NCBI GenBank assembly: GCA_934096715.1
Contig: CAKOMQ010000009.1
Location: 1 to 40,659, forward strand
From: an uncultured Bacilli bacterium
GTDB lineage: Bacteria > Bacillota_I > Bacilli_A > RF39 > UBA660
Direction: 5' to 3'
DNA: 40,659 bases
Made by a program: the position numbers and the translations under genes. Positions 15,549 to 23,403 of the stretch are shown here, in pieces. Within the stretch, counting starts at the first letter, position 1, and the number at the start of each line of letters is the position of its first letter. The notes below the pieces were generated by a model, which was not told the origin of the DNA, made no database searches, and was given only the letters and a program-made list of their open reading frames with translations.

Positions 15549-15853
15549 TCGACTATAACAAATTCGTAGTTATTATCTTTTTTTATTACATAAGAATTTT
15601 CACTATATACTTTTTTAGTAACTGGATCTACTACTTTAGTAAGATATTTATAATTATATAATTCTTTTAAAGTAGCTTTATCACTAGTGCATTTATCTTC
15701 ATTTAAACACTTTTGATAAGCTTCAATTACTAGCTTTTCATTTACTTTATACAAGTTATCTTCATGAATATTAATAGTTTTATATAAAGTAGGAATTCCA
15801 ATTAAAAGAAGTATTATTAAAAGTGTTATAATTACTATTTTATTTGTACTCAT
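15545..15853 (-). CDS. Small secreted or membrane protein, pseudopilin-like
   Basis: A 102-residue protein from ATG 15853, overlapping the tgt end by 14 bases. The N-terminus is a single long hydrophobic helix (about residues 5-24), then a soluble region with two Cys (KCLNEDKC) and the sequence LKELYNYKYLTKVVDPVTKK. The layout and the LKELxxxxYLxxVxDP-type pattern recall minor pilins, but there is no recognisable prepilin peptidase site (G-F-T-L-x-E). The assignment is tentative. It is probably co-transcribed with tgt. Confidence 0.6.
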   Translation of the reverse strand: MSTNKIVIITLLIILLLIGIPTLYKTINIHEDNLYKVNEKLVIEAYQKCLNEDKCTSDKATLKELYNYKYLTKVVDPVTKKVYSENSYVIKKDNNYEFVIVD

Positions 15854-16964
15854 AATCATTTCCATAGTAATCAAGAATAAATTTATCTCTAAATTCTTCT
15901 AAAGTATCATTTTCAACATTTATTCTTATTTCATCCATTAATCTATGCAAGAAGTTTATATTATGAATAGAAAGTAGTCTAGCACCGAATGTTTCATTTA
16001 CATTAATTAAATGTTTTATATATGCTTTAGTATAATGTTTACATGCATAACAATCACAATTAGTATCTACTGGAGTAAAATCTTCTTTATATTTACTATT
16101 TTTAATATTTATCTTACCATGATGAGTATAAGCATGACCATGTCTAGCAAGTCTAGTAGGACTTACACAATCAAAAATATCGATACCACGCATTACATTT
16201 TCAATTAAGTCAATTGGATCTCCAACACCCATTAAATATCTTAATTTATCTGTAGGCAAATACTTAGTAGAATATTCAACCATTTTATACATAGTTGGTT
16301 TATCTTCTCCAACACTTGTGCCCCCTACAGAATAGCCATCAAAATCCATCTTAACTAATTCTTCTGCGCAGTATTTACGTAAGTCTTCATATTCTCCACC
16401 TTGCACTATTCCAAAAAGAATTTGATTATTATGCTTAAATACAGCTTTTCCCCTTTTAGCCCATCTAAGAGTTCTTTCAACACTTTCCTTCATATATTCA
16501 TGAGTACTAGGCCATTTAACACATTCATCAAAACTCATAACTATGTCACTTCCTAAGTCTTCTTGAATCTTTATGCTCTTTTCCGGAGTTAAAAATAGAC
16601 TATCCCCATTTAAATGATTTTTAAATTTAACTCCTTCTTCTTCTATATCTTTTGGTTTAGCTAAACTAAATACTTGGAATCCACCACTATCAGTAAGAAT
16701 AGGACCAGAGTAATTCATAAATTTATGTAACCCACCTGCATGTTTTACAACATCACTACCAGGTTTAAGCCATAAATGATATGTATTAGCAAGAACTATA
16801 CCACTCCCAATACTTTCTAGTTCTTCAGGTGCTAAAGTTTTAACTGTAGCATTTGTACCAACTGGCATAAACATTGGTGTTTTATACTCTTTTCCATTAT
16901 ATTTAATAGTACCTAATCTTGCCTTATTTTTATTACTTGTTTTATTTAATTCAAATTCTACCAC
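15840..16964 (-). CDS. tgt: Queuine tRNA-ribosyltransferase
   Basis: The 374-residue protein exchanges guanine-34 for preQ1 in tRNAs with GUN anticodons. TDSGGFQVFSL contains the substrate-binding Asp (Asp92), DIFDCVSPTRLARHG holds the nucleophile region, and the zinc site is CDCYAC with a downstream His. Length matches the family (about 375). queA lies 1 kb away on the same strand, so the two steps of queuosine formation are clustered, separated only by a tandem pair of unknown genes. Confidence 0.97.
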   Translation of the reverse strand: MVEFELNKTSNKNKARLGTIKYNGKEYKTPMFMPVGTNATVKTLAPEELESIGSGIVLANTYHLWLKPGSDVVKHAGGLHKFMNYSGPILTDSGGFQVFSLAKPKDIEEEGVKFKNHLNGDSLFLTPEKSIKIQEDLGSDIVMSFDECVKWPSTHEYMKESVERTLRWAKRGKAVFKHNNQILFGIVQGGEYEDLRKYCAEELVKMDFDGYSVGGTSVGEDKPTMYKMVEYSTKYLPTDKLRYLMGVGDPIDLIENVMRGIDIFDCVSPTRLARHGHAYTHHGKINIKNSKYKEDFTPVDTNCDCYACKHYTKAYIKHLINVNETFGARLLSIHNINFLHRLMDEIRINVENDTLEEFRDKFILDYYGNDYEYK

Positions 16965-16997
16965 ATTTCTTCACCACTTAAGATTATATCAAACATA

Positions 16998-17026
16998 TTG
17001 ACAAAATCCAAATAATATTTTATAGT
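16998..17026 (+). promoter_or_regulatory. Promoter of the tandem unknown genes
   Basis: TTGACA (16998-17003), 17-base spacer, TATAGT (17021-17026). AAAGGGAG follows at about 17039-17046. It is one of the best promoter matches in the window. Confidence 0.8.
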
Positions 17027-17056
17027 ATATATCCCAAGAAAGGGAGTATGATTAGA

Positions 17057-17518
17057 ATGACTTTTACAAATTATTATTTTACAGAGGTTCCATTAGATAC
17101 CGCTAATAAAATACTTGCAATGATTAAAGAAGCTGACTTTAGTGAAATTAAAAGAGAAAGAATTGAATGCTTAGATTATAAAATAGATAAATTTAAAAAG
17201 ACTAGCCCTTTACTAGAATATAATATGCGTGTTGCTCTTCTATATACTGCAGATAAATTAATTGCATCTTACAATACCGTATATGGACTTGCTGACATAA
17301 ATGAATTAGCATATTTTATAATTAATGTTCTAGATCCAGAGTTAAGTTTATACGAATCACTTATAAGAGTTAAGACTAAGGAAGAATTAAAAACTTTATG
17401 TTTTCAAAAATATAAAATTTATCCACCACTTCTTATCAAATTAGAAAAGAAATATATGGAATTCTTAAAAAGCTTAGGTAATGAAGAAGATGTTAGGAGT
17501 GTTCAAATTGGCAAGTAA
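17057..17518 (+). CDS. Unknown protein, tandem paralog A
   Basis: I do not recognise the family. From ATG 17057 it has 153 residues; ATG 17048 is only one base from the AGGGAG site. It is soluble and helical, with no membrane segment. It is clearly homologous to the gene that follows. Shared columns include L-I-x-S-Y-x-[TS]-V-Y-G, E-L-A-Y-F-[IV]-I-N, D-P-E-L and a C-terminal CF-x4-IY-x-P-x-LIK-x-EK. It has its own strong promoter and sits inside the tgt-queA neighbourhood on the opposite strand. Confidence 0.8.
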   Translation: MTFTNYYFTEVPLDTANKILAMIKEADFSEIKRERIECLDYKIDKFKKTSPLLEYNMRVALLYTADKLIASYNTVYGLADINELAYFIINVLDPELSLYESLIRVKTKEELKTLCFQKYKIYPPLLIKLEKKYMEFLKSLGNEEDVRSVQIGK

Positions 17519-17981
17519 AGATAATAACATTGAATATTATATATCTAGTGGTAGTATAGAAGGTTGTAAAAAATTATTTAAACTAATCGGAGCAAACTTA
17601 GATTTTTCTACTTTATCAGAAGAAAGAAAAGAATTTTTAAATGATTCAATAAATATGTTTTTAGAAAAAGTAATTAAAGTAGATAGTATATGTCCAATGA
17701 AAATCTTAATGATATCAGAAAAACTAATTACTTCTTATAAATCAGTATATGGAATTATGACACCCGTTGAACTAGCTTATTTTGTAATTAATTCAATGGA
17801 TCCTGAATTAAAATTTCTAGAAGCTTATGAAACAGCACTAGATAAAAATACATTAAAAAGAATATGTTTTATAAACTTTGGTATCTATGTACCAGCCTTA
17901 ATTAAAATAGAAAAAGCCTATAATGATTATTATAGACTTTATGAAGACTTATGTTTTAGAGACTCTCTTAAAAGACATTAG
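17508..17981 (+). CDS. Unknown protein, tandem paralog B
   Basis: Second copy of the same unrecognised family (157 residues). I place the start at TTG 17508: TAGGAGTG (17494-17501) lies six bases upstream, and this gives a length equal to paralog A. An in-frame ATG at 17481 has no ribosome binding site and would extend 27 bases further into the preceding gene. The TTG start overlaps the stop of paralog A by 11 bases, so coupled translation is likely. The pair probably works as partners or a heteromer (inference). The end overlaps the convergent queA stop by four bases. Confidence 0.75.
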   Translation: MASKDNNIEYYISSGSIEGCKKLFKLIGANLDFSTLSEERKEFLNDSINMFLEKVIKVDSICPMKILMISEKLITSYKSVYGIMTPVELAYFVINSMDPELKFLEAYETALDKNTLKRICFINFGIYVPALIKIEKAYNDYYRLYEDLCFRDSLKRH

Positions 17982-19009
17982 TCTTCTTTTTTTATAAACA
18001 TACTATCTCCAAATGAGAAGAATCTATAGTTATTCTTTTTTGCTTCTTCATAAGCATTTAAAATATATTCTCTTTTAGATAAGGCACTTACTAGCATTAA
18101 AAGAGTACTCTTAGGTAAATGAAAATTAGTAATAAGGCCATCTATACCTTTAAAAGTATATCCTGGATATATAAATATATCTGTATTCCCATTACAACTC
18201 TTAAAAGTATTATATTTACTCATAACTGTTTCAAGTACTCTAGTACTAGTAGTACCAACAGCATATATACTTCTTCCTTCTTCTTTAGCATTATTTAGTA
18301 TATTCGCAACATTTTCACTCATTTCATAGTATTCACTATGCATATGATGTTTAAGTATATCCACTTCCTCAACCGGTCTAAAAGTACCTAAACCTACATG
18401 AAGTGTTACATATGTAATAATAACTCCCATATTTTCAAGTTCACTTAAAAGTTCTTTAGTGAAATGTAGTCCAGCAGTTGGAGCGGCAGCGCTACCTAAG
18501 AGATTTGCATAGACTGTTTGATATCTATTTTGATCTTTTAATTTTTCATGTATATATGGTGGAAGTGGCATTGTACCAATATTCTCTAATATTTCCAAGA
18601 ATATTCCATCATAAATAAAATTAATATGAACTATTCCATCTTCTAGTTTTTCTACTACTTCACCTTTTAAGTCATCATTAAATTTAATAACTGTACCTAC
18701 TTTTAATCTTTTTGCTGGTTTTGCAAGACATTCCCAAGTATCACCTGTTATATTATTTAAAAGCAATAACTCTATTTTAGCATCAGTACTTTCTTTAACT
18801 CCATATATTCTAGCTGGCAACACCTTAGTATCATTAAGGACTAAAACATCACCTTTCTTTAAATAATTCTTAATATTATAAAAGTGATCATGTTTAATAC
18901 TTCCATTATCTTTATTTAAAATCATTAATTTAGAACTACTACGATCTTTTAAGGGAGTTTGTGCTATAAAAGATTCAGGTAATTCATAATCATAATCATA
19001 TATATTCAT
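17978..19009 (-). CDS. queA: S-adenosylmethionine:tRNA ribosyltransferase-isomerase
   Basis: The 343-residue enzyme transfers the ribose of SAM to preQ1-tRNA, giving epoxyqueuosine. Conserved segments are YDYELPESFIAQTPL at the start, DTKVLPARIYG, GSAAAPTAGLHFT and TNFHLPKSTLLMLVSAL near the end. Length is normal. It works directly after tgt in the same pathway. No ribosome binding site oddity is seen. Confidence 0.97.
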   Translation of the reverse strand: MNIYDYDYELPESFIAQTPLKDRSSSKLMILNKDNGSIKHDHFYNIKNYLKKGDVLVLNDTKVLPARIYGVKESTDAKIELLLLNNITGDTWECLAKPAKRLKVGTVIKFNDDLKGEVVEKLEDGIVHINFIYDGIFLEILENIGTMPLPPYIHEKLKDQNRYQTVYANLLGSAAAPTAGLHFTKELLSELENMGVIITYVTLHVGLGTFRPVEEVDILKHHMHSEYYEMSENVANILNNAKEEGRSIYAVGTTSTRVLETVMSKYNTFKSCNGNTDIFIYPGYTFKGIDGLITNFHLPKSTLLMLVSALSKREYILNAYEEAKKNNYRFFSFGDSMFIKKED

Positions 19010-19045
19010 TCTAACACTCCATTCTTAATTATTTTTAATGAGTAA

Positions 19046-19066
19046 AAATTCGGCTAAGCCGAATTT
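19046..19066 (-). terminator. Terminator of secreted paralog 2
   Basis: A near-perfect palindrome AAATTCGGCT/AGCCGAATTT; the minus strand continues with a run of T. It lies 24 bases past the stop. Confidence 0.85.
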
Positions 19067-19089
19067 CTTAATTTGTTAACTCTTTTATT

Positions 19090-20628
19090 TTACTTCAGAA
19101 TAAACGGATCGTCAAGTGACCCATTTCCGCCCAAATACTCTTGATTCGATGTAAGATAGAAGACTGGGCGCGCACCATCCGCATCGTCCACGTCGAAGTT
19201 GAACACGCCACCGCCGCTTTCGACACTCAACGCATTGAAGCCGCCACCGCCATCATCCCCAATACGAGAAAGTGTCCATTCCCATGTACTTTTTGTCGTG
19301 TCATTATTACTTTGATGCATCCATCCTGTTTTTAGTGTAGCTTGATTTGCTTTAGTACTTCCTGTTAGTGCTAAAGCACTTGACCCCAATGATAATGTAT
19401 AATCACTTGCATACATTAATCCTATTTTTGCAACAGGGTTTGTCCATTCACCCACTGTACTAGATTTTCCTGTTCTATTCATTTCATGTAAATATATTTG
19501 GCTTGGTGTTAAATCATAGTAATAATCTGGCCCATTACTTTCATCGTATGTTTTTGTATTTACTGCACTCCATGTCCAGTTTTCTATTTTATTTGACCAT
19601 GTTGTGTTTTGCAAGTAATCATATGTTGTATTTGTTAGGAATCCATAGCCATTTAAACTTGCATATAATGTACTATCTTCCCAATTTACATCTGCCATTG
19701 TATCATTCCATTTTGCTGATATTAATTGTTTATATTTGATTAATTTAACATGGCTTTTACCATTTGTGTCTGAGAATACTCCAATTACTCTATACATGTA
19801 TTTATCTTGATTTGCTGTACATTCAGATTTACTTGTTGTACCAAAACAGATAAAGTTATTTGGGTTTGTACTAGTCCCTACTGCGCCACTTCCTGTATAT
19901 CTATAGCCATCTCCTTCTAAATTACTTTGCCATAGCCAACCACTATCAACTAAGTTTTGGGCTAAAGTCTTATTTGATTTCATTATATATTGTAACTTAC
20001 ATGCAAATGATTTTGTGCTTCCACTTGCATATGGTGAAATAGTTACTGTATAAGAATTACCTGATAGTCCATTTTGATTTGATGATGTATTTGTTACTGT
20101 ACTAGATAAACTTATTGTTTGATTTGTTCCTGTTACTAGACTTTTTAGTTTACCACTTACTATAACTCCATCAGTACCTGCTGAAACTAACTCTTTTAAT
20201 GTTTTAGTAGTTTCCCCAATAGTTATTTTTACATCTGAGTCACTACCATCAGTAATAGCTTTAGTAACTGTCGCTGTTACTTTAAAGTTATATTCACAAT
20301 CAAGTGGTAAATCACCATCTTGAAGACTTGCTGTAGCTAGAATATAATTTGGATCAGTTGTAAGTGGTGTTCCAGCAGTATCTGAATTTGCATAATAAGT
20401 TGTACCTTTATAGTCTTCACTCATTTCGTCGTTAGTAAATTTTAAATATAACTTACTAGTATTTGTAGTAAGACTTGCGGTACCATATTTATTTGTTGTA
20501 CCAGTTACAGTTGAGTCTGTTGTAGTATTATTAATTCCAATACTAAAGTAAGCATATGTTGCTCCAACTACAAAGATAAGAATTGCAAATACTCCAATTA
20601 CAAATGATATTCTTTGGTTCTTATTCAT
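19090..20628 (-). CDS. Large secreted protein with DGR-type variable C-terminus (paralog 2)
   Basis: A 512-residue exported protein. The hydrophobic N-terminus (residues about 7-27, ending GATYAYFS) differs from paralog 1, but from YAYFSIGINNTT onward the two are nearly identical for about 240 residues. The middle domain carries VKLIKYKQLISAKWN, IENWTWSAVNTKTY and IGLMYASDYTLSLG. The hypervariable region (about 450-488) ends GARPVFYLT and a short tail. In this copy it is rich in Gly and Asp. AAAGGAT seven bases before the ATG supports the start. It is transcribed as a single gene between queA and tmk with its own terminator. It is a presumed surface-exposed ligand-binding protein. Confidence 0.85.
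   Translation of the reverse strand: MNKNQRISFVIGVFAILIFVVGATYAYFSIGINNTTTDSTVTGTTNKYGTASLTTNTSKLYLKFTNDEMSEDYKGTTYYANSDTAGTPLTTDPNYILATASLQDGDLPLDCEYNFKVTATVTKAITDGSDSDVKITIGETTKTLKELVSAGTDGVIVSGKLKSLVTGTNQTISLSSTVTNTSSNQNGLSGNSYTVTISPYASGSTKSFACKLQYIMKSNKTLAQNLVDSGWLWQSNLEGDGYRYTGSGAVGTSTNPNNFICFGTTSKSECTANQDKYMYRVIGVFSDTNGKSHVKLIKYKQLISAKWNDTMADVNWEDSTLYASLNGYGFLTNTTYDYLQNTTWSNKIENWTWSAVNTKTYDESNGPDYYYDLTPSQIYLHEMNRTGKSSTVGEWTNPVAKIGLMYASDYTLSLGSSALALTGSTKANQATLKTGWMHQSNNDTTKSTWEWTLSRIGDDGGGGFNALSVESGGGVFNFDVDDADGARPVFYLTSNQEYLGGNGSLDDPFILK
19154..19281 (-). other. Candidate DGR variable region VR2
   Basis: This is the equivalent of VR1, running from the EW codons to the shared 17-bp anchor at 19154-19170. 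GC is 60% over 19161-19270, the most extreme base composition in the window. Codons such as GGC, GAC, GAT and TTC fill the variable columns, each with a pyrimidine third base. Confidence 0.75.
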
Positions 20629-20690
20629 AATTTTAATCCTTTCTTAAATAAGAGATAACTTGTTTACTCTATAAGGATATTTTAACATTT

Positions 20691-20726
20691 AAAAATACCA
20701 ATGACAAGATTATCATTGATATTTTT
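20691..20726 (-). terminator. Terminator of the ruvA-to-tmk operon
   Basis: A 14-bp inverted repeat (AAAAATACCAATGA / TCATTGATATTTTT, one wobble pair) with an 8-base loop, 12 bases past the tmk stop. The right-hand T-run serves the minus strand. Confidence 0.85.
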
Positions 20727-20737
20727 AATACTTTACG

Positions 20738-21412
20738 TTAATTTAATTTTTCTAAGATATGAGAATATATTTCATTATTTATATCTTCTATAGAACGTAT
20801 ACTAGAGTTATCTATACAATCAATTTTAATAAAGTCATATAAGTCTACCATTTCTAGGTAGGCATTTTCAGCATGTCTTAAATTATCTTCACTTAGTTCA
20901 TGTTCATCAAGTTCTACTCTATTAGTTTGAAGACTTTTAGAGTATTCATATGGCATATATAAGAATACTTTTATATCTGGTTTAGGAAGCTTGAGTAGAT
21001 TATATTCAAGTTCTTCTATCCATTTAAACATTTTAAGTCTTTCAGCCTTGTCTTTTATTTTACCTGCTTGATGTCCCATATTACTAGTAGTATATCTATC
21101 TAAGATAACATTATTGCCTTTATCTAATTCTTCTAAGATTGGTTTAATATTATAAAGTCTGTCTGCTGCAAAATATAAAGATGCTACTTTAGCTGGTACT
21201 TCGTTAGCTCCTTCACTAAACCAACCTTTACAGATAGTAGATTTACCTAAGTATGGTCCACCAACTATCTTACCAGTAGGAGAATCATATACTGGAAATG
21301 CATATTTCTTTGTAGGATAACCATCTTTATTAAGTCTTTCTAAAAGTAGATCACTTTGAGTGCCTTTACCTGAACAGTCTGTTCCTTCAATAACTATTAT
21401 TTTTCCACGCAT
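20738..21412 (-). CDS. tmk: Thymidylate kinase
   Basis: A 224-residue dTMP kinase, which makes dTDP. The P-loop is EGTDCSGKGTQ (residues 9-19), the DR-Y motif is LDRYTTSN and the lid region follows. It is unusual in having an insertion after the P-loop region (FPVYDSPTGKIVGGPYLGK) and Cys in the P-loop (TDCSGKGT where TDGSGKST is usual), a subtype seen in some Firmicutes and phages. It is the last gene of the long dTMP operon and overlaps the pyrH end by 16 bases. Confidence 0.9.
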   Translation of the reverse strand: MRGKIIVIEGTDCSGKGTQSDLLLERLNKDGYPTKKYAFPVYDSPTGKIVGGPYLGKSTICKGWFSEGANEVPAKVASLYFAADRLYNIKPILEELDKGNNVILDRYTTSNMGHQAGKIKDKAERLKMFKWIEELEYNLLKLPKPDIKVFLYMPYEYSKSLQTNRVELDEHELSEDNLRHAENAYLEMVDLYDFIKIDCIDNSSIRSIEDINNEIYSHILEKLN

Positions 21413-22056
21413 ATTATACTTCCTTCACTATCACTTAATAAATTATCTATATTATTAAAATTCATTACTTTTATTTTGATATTATTTATCTTACAAGCTT
21501 CAATCATTCCTAAATCCATAACACTTAATTTATTATCTAACACTTGATCAAATGTAATATTTTTTAATAATTTAGCATCTTCATACTTATTAGGATCTTT
21601 ATCATATACACCATCTACATTAGTAAGTTTTATAATCATATCAGCATTAAGTAATTTAGCTACTTCAAAACATTTAGTATCAGTAGACACTCCACATTTA
21701 CCTATTCCACCACCAAATATAACTATATTATCTTCATATAGTCTTAATAAATCATCATCACTATAATCTTCTAATAAATTAGGAAATGTAAAAGGAGTAG
21801 ACACTATAGATGGAATATTTTTATTACTAAAATAATTATCTAAGGTTAAACTATTCATAACACTTGCAAGCATACCTATTGTATCCCTATTAAGTTCTTT
21901 CATATCTAAGTGGTCTCTTCCCCTAAAATAGTTACCACCACCTATTACAATAGCTATTTTATTACTATCTTTTAACTTATTTATATTATCTATTAAACTA
22001 TTAAGAACTTCTATATTATTTAAAAGTTCTCCACTTACTTTTAATACTACTTTCAT
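21397..22056 (-). CDS. pyrH: UMP kinase
   Basis: A 219-residue member of the amino-acid-kinase fold that makes UDP from UMP. LKVSGELL, VIGGGNYFRGRD, GMLASVMNSLTLDNYF, FGGGIGKCGVSTDT and TNVDGVYDKDPNKY are the family landmarks. It is shorter than the usual 236-240 residues, with a shortened N-terminus and fewer linkers. It is placed with the thymidylate genes and not beside frr/tsf as in most bacteria. UMP kinase activity here would feed UDP to ribonucleotide reduction and then dUMP. Confidence 0.9.
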   Translation of the reverse strand: MKVVLKVSGELLNNIEVLNSLIDNINKLKDSNKIAIVIGGGNYFRGRDHLDMKELNRDTIGMLASVMNSLTLDNYFSNKNIPSIVSTPFTFPNLLEDYSDDDLLRLYEDNIVIFGGGIGKCGVSTDTKCFEVAKLLNADMIIKLTNVDGVYDKDPNKYEDAKLLKNITFDQVLDNKLSVMDLGMIEACKINNIKIKVMNFNNIDNLLSDSEGSIICVEK

Positions 22057-22545
22057 TTATTTACACCTTTCATATAATACATGCTTATAATTAATATTAT
22101 TTTCATTTTTACTATCTAAGATAGTCTTATTCCAATCACTATCTATAATAGTAGGAAAATATACATCTGCATCATCATCTATTTCATCTATAAGTGTTAA
22201 ATACATTCTATCTGCTAAAGGATAAAAATAATTATATAAAGAAGAACCCCCTATTATAAATACTTCTTCGTTAGTAGATAATTCTATATTATATAGATCT
22301 TCTATATTAGAATAGACTATCAAATTAGTTTTATCTTCTATTTTAGAAGGATCATCTACAAGTACTATATTAGTTCTTTTAGGTAGTGGCCTACCTATAG
22401 AAATATAAGTATTATAACCCATTATAATTTTATGATTAATTGTTTTTTCTTTAAAGAATACTAAGTCACTAGGAATATCCCATATAAGTTTATTATTTTT
22501 TCCCAGTTCATTATTCTTACCTATAGCGGCAATTAAAGATATCAT
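22057..22545 (-). CDS. folA: Dihydrofolate reductase
   Basis: A 162-residue protein with MISLIAAIGKNNELGKNN, LIWDIPSDLVFFKEKT (substrate-binding acidic residue in DIPSDL), IMGYNTYISIGRPLPKRTN and VFIIGGSSLYNYF (NADPH site). It regenerates tetrahydrofolate from the dihydrofolate made by ThyA, the gene just upstream, with which it overlaps by four bases. Length is typical. Confidence 0.96.
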   Translation of the reverse strand: MISLIAAIGKNNELGKNNKLIWDIPSDLVFFKEKTINHKIIMGYNTYISIGRPLPKRTNIVLVDDPSKIEDKTNLIVYSNIEDLYNIELSTNEEVFIIGGSSLYNYFYPLADRMYLTLIDEIDDDADVYFPTIIDSDWNKTILDSKNENNINYKHVLYERCK

Positions 22546-23393
22546 ACAGCCACCGGCATAGATATTTTTCCATGATGTTTATAATTAATTAGTTTAATAT
22601 CTTTTAATTCTTTAGAATTATCAAATGAGAAGAAATCTTTTATATCAGGATTAATCCAGATAGTAGGAGCTTCATAATCTCCAAGTTCTTCATATCTTTT
22701 TATTTGTTCTTTAATACCATCTATTTGATTTACATATATATGAACATCTTTAGCGTTATAATAAAGTTTACCTGGTAGTAAATCACATACACTAGCAAGT
22801 AAATATACTAAAGTTGCATATTGGGTAATATTAAATGGCATTCCTAAAGGAACATCATTACTTCTAGCAGTTACAATACAGTTTAGTTTTCCATCTGTAA
22901 CATCCCACATACTATTCCAAACGCATGATGGAAGTACAGCAGTATCTAAGTAATCATTTTGCCATAGGCTCATTACCATTCTTCTATCACGTGGATTATT
23001 CTTTAACTTATCTATTAAGTTATCTGTTAAATTAAATTTATTTACTATATAACCATAAGCAGTTCCTATAGTATGTTTAAATTCTTTAGGAAATACTCTA
23101 TCCATGTAATGACCTGTTTCATCTATTTCCCATTCATTCCATATTTTAACACCACGTTCTTGTAACCAAGTAACATCATTACTCTTAGCTTGATAAATCC
23201 ATAACATTTCTAGAACTGCTGACTTAAAGGCTACAAACTTAGTAGTAAGTATTGGAAACTCTTCACTCAAATCAAATTCAAATGATTTGAATGGTAGTTT
23301 AATTGTATCAATACCAGTTCTATTTTCTACTCTAGTACCTTTTTCTAGTATCTCTTTACATAAATTAATATATTCTCTATCCCACTTCGACAT
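22542..23393 (-). CDS. thyA: Thymidylate synthase
   Basis: A 283-residue enzyme that methylates dUMP to dTMP with methylene-tetrahydrofolate. GTAYGY, the catalytic Cys157 in LPSCVWNSMW, and RSNDVPLGMPFNITQYA (dUMP binding) are seen. The residue after the catalytic Cys is Val, where most bacterial ThyA proteins have His (PCH). This PSCVW form marks a separate subfamily, and the rest of the active site looks complete. It is followed by folA with overlap and preceded by glyA (10-base gap). Confidence 0.95.
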   Translation of the reverse strand: MSKWDREYINLCKEILEKGTRVENRTGIDTIKLPFKSFEFDLSEEFPILTTKFVAFKSAVLEMLWIYQAKSNDVTWLQERGVKIWNEWEIDETGHYMDRVFPKEFKHTIGTAYGYIVNKFNLTDNLIDKLKNNPRDRRMVMSLWQNDYLDTAVLPSCVWNSMWDVTDGKLNCIVTARSNDVPLGMPFNITQYATLVYLLASVCDLLPGKLYYNAKDVHIYVNQIDGIKEQIKRYEELGDYEAPTIWINPDIKDFFSFDNSKELKDIKLINYKHHGKISMPVAV

Positions 23394-23403
23394 CTTTTAA
23401 CTC

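Noticed and set aside
16011..16208. 65-codon plus-strand frame inside tgt
   Set aside because: Antisense shadow of a strongly conserved gene; low-complexity hydrophobic translation and no ribosome binding site.
6255..20628. Treating the repeated secreted-protein genes as a mobile element
   Set aside because: No terminal inverted repeats, target duplications or transposase; the repeats coincide with coding domains.
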